DNA from: Mayamaea pseudoterrestris | Taxonomy: Eukaryota; Bacillariophyta; Bacillariophyceae; Sellaphorales; Sellaphoraceae | Direction of reading: 5' to 3' | Assembly (NCBI GenBank): GCA_027923505.1 | Contig: BROI01000004.1 | Coordinates: forward strand, 434,001 to 498,000 | Length of the DNA stretch: 64,000 nt | Shown: piece by piece, positions 9,577 to 19,700 of the stretch | How the letters are laid out: each line of letters starts with the position of its first letter | How positions within the stretch are numbered: position 1 is the first letter of the stretch | Position numbers and translations under genes: made by a program | The notes under the pieces: model-generated | Database searches by the model: none | The model's input: only the letters and a program-made list of their open reading frames with translations | Told to the model about the DNA's origin: nothing

Positions 9577-12500
9577 TCACCGACACTCAAACGCATCTAC
9601 AGCAAGCCCTGTAGGTGCCCAAATTACACCAGAATGGTGCCAACCTCATTATTAAGGCTGCGCTACAAGGTGGTAGGCTTGGTTGGTGTCTCAGGGGATG
9701 GCACAACTTGTCACCAGTCTCAACCAGCAGATGCCGTGACATCTAAACGCCCCAACAGCAAGCCCTGTAGGTGCCCAAATTGCACCAGAATGGTGCCAAC
9801 ATCATTATTCAGGCTGCGCTACAAGACAAGATGGTAGGCTTGGCTGGTGTCTCAGGGGATGGCAATGATATTGGTGACAACTTGTCACCAGTCTCAGCGC
9901 AAAGATGCCGTGACATTCAAACGCCCCTACAGCAAGCCCTGTAGGTGCCCAGATTACACCAGAATGGTGACAACATCATTATTCAGGCTGCGCTACGAGA
10001 TGGTTGGCTTGGTTGGTGTCTCAGGGGATGGCAATGTATTTGGTGACAACTTGTCACCAGTCTCAGCCCGCAGATGCCATGACATTCAAACGCTTCTACA
10101 GCAAGCCCTGTAGGTGCCCAAATTGCACCAGAATGGTGCCAACATCATTATTCAGGCTGCGCTACAAGATGTTAGGCTTGGTTGGTGTCTCCGGGGATGG
10201 CAATGATATTGGTGACAACTTGTCATCAGTCTCAGCCCGCAGATGCCATGACATTCAAATGCTTCTACAGCAAGCCCTGTAGGTGCCCAGATTACACCAG
10301 AATGGTGCCAACAACATTATTCAGGCTGCGCTACAAGATGGCAGGCTTGGTTGGTGTCTCAGGGGATGGCAATGTATTTGGTGACAACTTGTCACCAGTC
10401 TCAGCCCGCAGATGCCATGACATTCAAACGCTTCTACAGCAAGCCCTGTAGGTGCCCAAATTGCACCAGAATGGTGCCAACATCATTATTCAGGCTGCGC
10501 TACAAGATGTTAGGCTTGGTTGGTGTCTCCGGGGATGACAATGATATTGGTGACATCTTGTCATCAGTCTCAGCCCGCAGATGCCATGACATTCAAACGC
10601 TTCTACAGCAAGCCCTGTAGGTGCCCAAATTACACCAGAATGGTGCCAACATCATTATTCAGGCTGCGCTACAAGATGGTAGGCTTGGTTGGTGTCTCAG
10701 GCTATGGCAATGATATTGGTGACAACTTGTCACCAGTCTCAGCTGGCAGATGCTGTGACATTTAAACGCCCCTACAGCAAGCCCAGTCGGTGCCCAGATT
10801 ACACCAGAATGGTGCCAACATCATTATTCAGGCTGCGCTACAAGATGGTAGGCTTGGCTGGTGTCTCAGGGGATGGAAATGTATTTGGTGACAACTTGTC
10901 ACCAGTCTCAGCCCGCAGATGCCGTGACATTCAAACGCCCCTACAGCAAGCCCTGTAGGTGCCCTAATTACACCAGAATGGTGCCAACATCATTATTCAG
11001 GCTGCGCTACAAGATGGTAGGCTTGGCTGGTGTCTCAGGCTATGGCAATGAAATTGGTGACAACTTGTCACCAGTCTCAGCCCCGCAGATGCCGTGACAC
11101 TCAAACGCACCTACAGCAAGCCCTGTAGGTGCCCAAATCACACCAGAATGGTGGCAACCTCATTATTCAGGCTGCGCTACAAGATGGTAGGCTTGGCTGG
11201 TGTCTCAGGGGATGGCATTGTATTTGGTGACAACTTGTCACCAGTCTCAGCCCGCAGATGCCATGACATTCAAATGCCCCTACAGCAAGCCCTGTAGGTG
11301 CCCAAATTACACCAGAATGGTGCCAACATCATTATTCAGGCTGCGCTACAAGATGGTTGGCTTGGCTGGTGTCTCAGGGGATGGCAATGATATTGGTGAC
11401 AACTTGTCACCAGTCTCAGCCGGCAGATGCCGTGACATTCAAACGCCCCTACAGCAAGCCCTGTAGGTGCCCAAAATACACCAGAATGGTGCCAACATCA
11501 TTATTCAGGCTGCGCTACAAGATGGTAGGCTTGGCTGGTGTCTCAGGGATGGCAATGTATTTGGTGACAACTTGTCACCAGTCTCAGCCCGCAGATGCCG
11601 TGACATTCAAACCCCCTTACAGCAAGCCCTGTAGGTGCCCAAATTACACCAGAATAATGCCAACATCATTATTTAGGCGGCGCCACAAGATGGTAGGCTT
11701 GGCTGGTGTCTCAGGGGATGGCAATGTATTTGGTGACAACTTGTCACCAGTCTCAGCCCGCAGATGCCGTGACATTCAAACGCTCCTACAGCAAGCCCTG
11801 TAGGTGCCCAAAATACACCAGAATGGTGCCAACATCATTATTCAGGCTGCGCTACAAGATGGTAGGCTTGGCTGGTGTCTCAGGGGATGGCAATGTATTT
11901 GGTGACAACTTGTCACCAGTCTCAGCCGGCAGATGCTGTGACATTCAAACGCCCCTACAGCAAGCCCTGTAGATGCCCAAATTACACCAGAATGGTGCCA
12001 ACATCATTACTCAGGCTGCGCTACAAGTTAGTAGGCTTGACTGGTGTCTCAGGGGTTGGCAATGTATTTGGTGACAACTTGTCACCAGTCTCAGCCCGCA
12101 GATGCCGTGACATTCAAACACCTTTACAGCAAGCCCTGTAGATGCCCAAAATAACACCAGAATGGTGCCAACATCATTATTCAGGCTGCGCTACAAGTTG
12201 GTAGGCTTGACTGGTGTCTCAGGGGATGGCAATGTATTTGGTGACAACTTGTCACCAGTCTCAGCCGCAGATGCCGTGACATTCAAACGCCCCTACAGCA
12301 AGCCCTGTAGGTGCCTAAAAACACCAGAATGGTGCCAACATCATTATTCAGGCTGCGCTACAAGATGGTAGGCTTGGCTGGTGTCTCAGGGGATGGCAAT
12401 GTATTTGGTGACAACTTGTCACCAGTCTCAGCCTGCAGATGCCATGACATTCAAACGCCCCTACAGCAAGCCCTGCAGGTGCTTAAATCACACAAGAATG

Positions 12501-15500
12501 GTGTTATCATCATTATTCCGGCTGCGCTACAAGATGGTAGGCTTGGCTGGTGTCTCCGGGGATGGCAATGTATTTGGTGACAACTTGTCACCAGTCTCAG
12601 CCAGCAGATGCCATGACATTCAAACGCCCCTACAGCAAGCCCTGTAGGTGCCCAAATTACACCAGAATGGTGCCAACATCATTATTCAGGCTGCGCTACA
12701 AGATGGTAGGCTTGGCTGGTGTCTCAGGGGATGGAAATGTATTTGGTGACAACTTGTCACCAGTCTCAGCCCGCAGATGCCGTGACATTCAAACGCCCCT
12801 ACAGCAAGCCCTGTAGGTGCCCAAAATACACCAGAATGGTGCCAACATCATTATTTAAGCTGCGCTACAAGATGGTAGGCTTGGCCGGTGTCTCAGGGGA
12901 TGGCAATGTGTTTGGTGACAACTTGTCACCAGTCTCAGCCTGCAGATGCCGGGACATTCAAACACCCCTACAGCAAGCCCTGTAGGTGCCCAAAATACAC
13001 CAGAATGGTGCCAACATCATTATTCAGGCTGCGCTACAAAATGGTAGGCTTGGCTGGTGTCTCAGGGGATGGCAATGTATTTGGTGACAACTTGTCGCAG
13101 ATGCCGTGACATTCAAACGCCCCTACAGCAAGCCCTGTAGGTGCCTAAAATACACCAGAATGGTGCCAACATCATTATTCAGGCTGCGCTACAAGATGGT
13201 AGGCTTGGCTGGTGTCTCAGGGGATGGAAATGTGTTTGGTGACAACTTGTCACCAGTCTCAGCCCGCAGATGCCGTGACATTCAAACGCTCCTACAGCAA
13301 GCCCTGTAGGTGCCCAAAATACACCAGAATGGTGCCAACATCATTATTCAGGCTGCGCTACAAGATGGTAGGCTTGGCTGGTGTCTCAGGGGATGGCAAT
13401 GTATTTGGTGACAACTTGTCACCAGTCTCAGCCCGCAGATGCCGTGACATTCAAACGCCCCTACAGCAAGCCCTGTATGTGCCCAAATTACACCAGAATG
13501 GTGGCAACATCATTATTCAGGCTGCGCTACAAGATGGTAGGCTTGGCCGGTGTCTCAGGGGATGGCAATGTATTTGGTGACAACTTGTCACCAGTCTCAG
13601 CCCGCAGATGCCGTGACATTCAAACGCCCCTACAGCAAGCCCTGTAGGTGCCTAAAATACACCAGAATGGTGCCAACATCATTATTCAGGCTGCGCTACA
13701 AAATGGTGGGCTTGGCTGGTGTCTCAGGGGATGGCAATGTATTTGGTGACAACTTGTCACCAGTCTCAGCCGGCAGATGCCGGGACATTCAAACGCCCCT
13801 ACAGCAAGCCCTGTAGGTGCCTAAAATACACCAGAATGGTGCCAACATCATTATTCAAGCTGCGCTACAAGATGGTAGGCTTGGCTGGTGTCTCAGGGGA
13901 TGGCAATGTATTTGGTGACAACTTGTCACCAGTCTCAGCCCGCAGATGCCGTGACATTCAAACGCCCCTACAGCAAGCCCTGTAGGTGCCCAAAATACAC
14001 CAGAATGGTGCCAACATCATTATTCAGGCTGCGCTACAAGATGGTAGGCTTGGCTGGTGTCTCAGGGGATGGCAATGTATTTGGTGACAACTTGTCACCA
14101 GTCTCAGCCCGCAGATGCCGAGACATTCAAACGCTCCTATAGCAAGCCCTGTAGGTGCCCAAAATACACCAGAATTATGCCAACATCAATATTCAGGCTG
14201 CGCTACAAGAAGGTTGGCTTGGCTGGTGTCTCAGGGGATGGCAATGTATTTGGTGACAACTTGTCGCAGATGCCGTGACATTCAAACGCCCCTACAGCAA
14301 GCCCTGTAGGTGCCCAAAATACACCAGAATGGTGCCAACATCATTATTCAGGCTGCGCTACAAGATCGTAGGCTTGGCTGGTGTCTCAGGGGATGGCAAT
14401 GTATTTGGTGACAACTTGTCACCAGTCTCAGCCTGCAGATGCTGTGACATTCAAACGCCCCTACAGCAAGCCCTGTAGGTGCTAAACCAGAATGGTACCA
14501 ACATCATTAATCAGGCTGCGCTAAAAGATGGCAGGCTTGGCTGGTGTCTCAGGGGATGGCAATGTATTTGGTGACAACTTGTCACCAGTCTCAGCTGGCA
14601 GATGCCGTGACATTCAAACGCCCCTACAGCAAGCCCTGTAGGTGCCTAAAATACACCAGAATGGTGCCAACATTCATTATTCAGGCTGCACTACAAGATG
14701 GTAGGCTTGGCTGGTGTCTCAGGGGATGGCAATGTATTTGGTGACAACTTGTCACCAGTCTCAGCCGGCAGATGCCGGGACATTCAAACGCCCCTACAGC
14801 AAGCCCTGTAGGTGCCCAAAATACACCAGAATGGTGCCAACATCATTATTCAGGCTGCTCTACAAGATGGTAGGCTTGGCTGGTGTCTCAGGGGATGGCA
14901 ATGTATTTGGTGACAACTTGTCACCAGTCTCAGCCTGCAGATGCCGTGACATTCAAATGCCCCTACAGCAAGCCCTGTAGGTGCCTAAAATACACCAGAA
15001 TGGTGCCAACATCATTATTCAGGCTCTGCTACAAGATGGGAGGCTTGGCTGGTGTCTCAGGGGATGGCAATGTATTTGGTGACAACTTGTCACCAGTCTC
15101 AGCCGGCAGATGCCGGGACATTCAAACGCCCCTACAGCAAGCCCTGTAGGTGCCCAAAATACACCAGAATGGTGCCAACATCATTATTCAGGCTGCGCTA
15201 CAAGATGGTAGGCTTGGCTGGTGTCTCATGGGATGGGAATGATTTTGGTGACAACTTGTCACCAGTCTCAGCCTGCAGATGCCGGGACATTCAAACACCC
15301 CTACAGCAAGCCCTGTAGGTGCCCAAAATACACCAGAATGGTGCCAACATCATTTATTAAGCTGCGCTACAAGATGGAAGGCTCAGCCGGTGTCTCGGGG
15401 GATGGCAATGTATTTGGTGACAACTTGTCACCAATCTCAGCCTGCAGATGCCGTGACATTCAAACACCCCTACAGCAAGCCCTGTAGGTGCCCAAAGTAC

Positions 15501-16243
15501 ACCAGAATGGTGCCAACATCATTATTCAGGCTGCGCTACAAGATGGTAGGCTTGGCTGGTGTCTCAGGGGATGGCAATGTATTTGGTGACAACTTGTCAC
15601 CAGTCTCAGCCCGCAGATGCCGTGACATTCAAACGCCCCTACAGCAAGCCCTGTAGGTGCCCAAAATACACCAGAATGGTGCCAACATCATTATTCAGGC
15701 TGCGCTACAAGATGGTAGGCTTGGCTGGTGTCTCAGGGGATGGCAATGTATTTGGTGACAACTTGTCACCAGTCTCAGCCCGCAGATGCCGGGACATTCA
15801 AACGCCCCTACAGCAAGCCCTGTAGGTGCCCAAAATACACCAGAATGGTGCCAACATCATTATTCAGGCTGCTCTACAAGATGGTAGGCTTGGCTGGTGT
15901 CTCAGGGGATGGCAATGTATTTGGTGACAACTTGTCACCAGTCTCAGCCTGCAGATGCCGTCATATTCAAATGCCCCTACAGCAAGCCCTGTAGGTGCCT
16001 AAAATACACCAGAATGGTGCCAACATCATTATTCAGGCTGCGCTACAAGATGGGAGGCTTGGCTGGTGTCTCAGGGGATGGCAATGTATTTGGTGACAAC
16101 TTGTCACCAGTCTCAGCCGGCAGATGCCGGGACATTCAAACGCCCCTACAGCAAGCCCTGTAGGTGCCCAAAATACACCAGAATGGTGCCAACATCCTTA
16201 TTCAAGCTGCGCTACAAGATTGTAGGCTTGGCTGGTGTCTCAT
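9577..16243 (+). repeat. 169-bp tandem satellite array, left part (~39 units)
   Basis: Head-to-tail units of 169 bp; repeated landmarks recur at 169-bp steps (for example ATGGCAATGTATTTGG). Each consensus unit contains three inverted repeats: TGGTGACAA-C-TTGTCACCA, CCTACAG-CAAGCC-CTGTAGG and CACCA-GAA-TGGTG. Because 169 is not divisible by three, apparent ORFs of about 80-90 codons start in every unit and stop in the next; these are by-products and not genes. Two units share the same 14-bp deletion, with junctions at 13097 and 14266, exactly seven periods minus 14 bp apart. A six-unit (1014-bp) block is duplicated near the right end (14851 versus 15865). Units near the left edge are the most variable. 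Confidence 0.97.
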
Positions 16244-16556
16244 TTGCAGGATGCGAACGAAAACAGCGAAAATCGGGCAAGTCACACCGAATGTCCGATA
16301 GGGTGACACAGCGGCACTCGCGGCTTACCACAGCCTCACGATCGCGTGATGCGTGGCAGCGACGGCTTCGAAGCGATTCAACGAGTATATTGCTGAAACT
16401 AGTGCGATATAGAGTAGAAACAAGCAGACTTACTAAGCTTGAAGAGTTAAGAAAGCGATTTATTCGTCTCTCGTATTGTAGCAACTGCAAGCTTGGATTG
16501 GCCATCCAAGGACAGCTACAAGCGAAAGGTGCAACGATTTGATTTACAAGTTACAA
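16244..16556 (+). repeat. 5' LTR of the Ty1/copia element
   Basis: 313 bp, nearly identical to 22514-22826. A third, truncated relative is at 9295-9576. Confidence 0.95.
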
Positions 16557-16703
16557 GATTAACAGTCTTGAGACTCATTGCCTCGGCATAGAGACTTTAT
16601 CGACGAAGAGTACTATTGATTTACGAAGTAACGTGGACGCACGTTGGTTCTTGGCCCGGAAAGTTCCGCAGGTGATAGCAAGAACATTGTCACGACGACA
16701 ACG

Positions 16704-19700
16704 ATGGCGGAAACTCGCGCGCAGAAAGACGCGGCGTTTGCGCATGTTTACGAAGAGAACGTAGGCGTTTTCCAAGATCCTCAGTTCAAGGAGTTATTCG
16801 ACGAACTCGGAGTAGAATCGCTTACGCAATTGATCGAGATGGAGTACGACGATTTCGCGACGAAGTGGAACGTCACGACGACGACAACGACGACGACTGA
16901 CGATGGCGACAATGTCACGCAGGAAACGAGCGAACACTCGCTAACGAAGATGAAACAACGCACGATCACGAACGCGATCGAATGGTATTTGGCGCAAGAG
17001 TCGCCGGACATCAAGACATGGTCGCAACTGACCACCGAAACGCTGGCGACGTTCGTCACAGCACGAGCGAAGGAACGAGTCCAAGCGCGCAACATTGCGA
17101 GCGTGGGCAGCGGAAGCGGAGCGAAACCTCCAGCGAAGGAAAGCGAAACGGAATCCAAGAAGGACGAATCCAAGGACTCCACGCTAACGAACGAAGGCGA
17201 CGAGTCGAAGCCCGACTCGGCCGACAAGGTGCCACCGACGAGCGTGGACGTGGACACGAAGCAGTCACCAACATCCGTACTGGACCTCGGTGACGACGAA
17301 GACGACGAGAAGTATTCAGACCAATTTACGAAGTCTATCAAGTTCTCGGCGAAGGATTGTAAAGAAATGAAGCTGGATTCCTCGTGGAAACAGTGGATTT
17401 CTGAGTTGAAAGTCATCGCTACATTGCACGACTTCCACGAAGTCTTTGACGACGATTATGACCCGAAGGAAAAGGGACCGAAGGAACAAAAGGCGTATGC
17501 AAAGAAGAATGTGTTTGTGTACAGGATCTTTCTCACGCACTGTCGAACTCCGTCTGCATCACTCGCAGTACAGCAGTTCAAGAAGACGATGGACGGACGC
17601 GAAGTCTACCAACGATTGCGAACGCGATACGAAGAAGGCGCTACTGCTCACATCGAGAAGGAACGCGCGCGAACGGAACTGCAGGGAATGCGGCTGACCG
17701 AGAAGTGGTCAAGGCCGACGATCGAATTTCTCGCACTGTTCTACAAGAAAGTCATCTGGCTGCTCGAAATGGACGCAGAAGCTCTGACAGGTTTACAACG
17801 ATACGACATGCTACGCGACGCTTTCTCTGAGCACACTGGATTCAGCGCCTCGCTAGCAGGTTTTGACGGAATGATTGCCATCAAGAAACACATGGGGCAA
17901 CACGACTCGGAAGACAATTTCGCGCAGTTGTACGCGCACTTAGAAGAGTGCTGCATCAAGTATGACAAGAAACATCCATCGACGACGAAGACTAAGCGCA
18001 CAATCAATCAAGCGCAGTCTAGTGGAACGAAAGGAGGCGGCGGCGGCAATGGCGGCGCGACTCCAAGCGGCTTATCGGCGGAACGATTTGCAGCGATCAT
18101 GAAGAAACCTCACGCGAGCGTGAAGGATGAAGTCTGGTTGGAGATGAAGTTCGATCAGCGAAAGCAGTTGAAGGACAAGCGTGCGACGGCGCCCAAGACA
18201 CCCGAAAACGGATGGCGACCGCGCAACCAACGAGGCACGGCTACGACGCAGACGCAAGTCAACGCGGCGCATCAAGAGCGTCACGCGACGGAATCTGTAG
18301 CGAACGATCACGCAAGCGTTCCTGGCACGATTAATATTCAGCCAGGCAATAGTGGAATGTCAGTCCAAACGGCTGCACGATCGGTTCTGCAAGCAAATAA
18401 TGCGAGTACTACAACTCAGCAAGTGACAGGATCGTTGACGACTGATAACACCGGACGAGGTACATTCAGCTTCAACATGCATCGTCGTATGCGCGTCAAT
18501 CGCGCACACTACGAGCGGATCAACGAAGGCGCGCTCATCGACAGCGGCGCGAACGGAGGCTTATGCGGAGGAGACATGCTCGTCGTTTCGGAAACGAACG
18601 CCGAGGTGGATGTGACTGGTATTGACGATCATATTGTCCCAGCTCTCAAGATTGGCACTGCAGCTGGACTGGCTAAGACCCTTAGTGGCGAAACCATTCT
18701 GCTTTTGTGTCACCAGTATGCTTTAAAGCGAGACGGACCGACGATTCATTGCCCGAATCAATTGCGCGCAATGGGACATCGTGTCGACGATATTCCGACC
18801 ATGTTTGGCGGAACGCAACGAATTACGACGAACATTGGAGGCTACGTTTTGCCATTGGCAATTCGCGATGGCCTGGTGTACTTGGACGTGACGAAACCCA
18901 CGTTCGATGATTTGGATAAGTATCCGACTGTCATCATGACGTCGGACGTGCCGTGGGACCCGACTGTTTACGATGTCGAGCACGCGCACGACGATTTCGA
19001 CGAACGCGATCACGATTATGGATCTTTCGACGAACGATTCGACGATGACGGTATCACGCACCGCAATCGTCACACGCCGACACGCACTGGCGACGAACTT
19101 GACGTACTGATCAATCGGTGCGTGCGACACGCTCAGTTTTCACGCGTTAATTTGCGGAAGCTAAGAAGCAAGGAACCGGACTATAATGCTCTTCGGCCGT
19201 ACCTCGGATGGGTCCCGACTGAGCGCGTTCAACAGACTTTACGTCACACGGAAGCATGGTATCATCTCAGCGAACACCCGCGATTACCATTTCGACACCT
19301 CACGAAATCACGATTTCCGGCCGCGAACGTTCAGCGGTTGCGCGAACTATTCGCCACGGACACGATACACTCTGACACGCCAGCTTTGGATGATGGAATT
19401 CTAGGGCATGGGGGAGCTACTAAGATGCAGCTCTTTGTTGGACGAGAAAGTTTTTACACGCGCGGCTACCCGATGAAGTCGGAGAGCGAAATGTCAAACG
19501 CGTTAGAGGATTTTATCCGCGAAGTGGGCGCTCCTAACGGACTGCTCAGCGACAATGCCAAGTCGGAGACTGGCAAGGCTGTGAGGGATCTCTGTCGGAT
19601 GTACAATATTCCTCAAGTGACCACAGAACCGGGTCATCCAGAACAAAATCCATGCGAACGTCACACGTCGCACATTAAGCCAATGATGGAGAACCTCCAA

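Noticed and set aside
9847-16163. Dozens of overlapping ORFs of about 80-90 codons in the satellite, nearly identical to each other
   Set aside because: They follow from a 169-bp unit (not divisible by three) with few stops. Every unit yields the same frame, ending at the TAG in CTGTAG. No start context, splice or domain supports translation.
16781-17416. 211-codon minus-strand ORF under the gag region
   Set aside because: Shadow of the plus-strand frame caused by Asp/Glu/Lys/Thr-rich codons; Ser/Val-rich low complexity with no domain.
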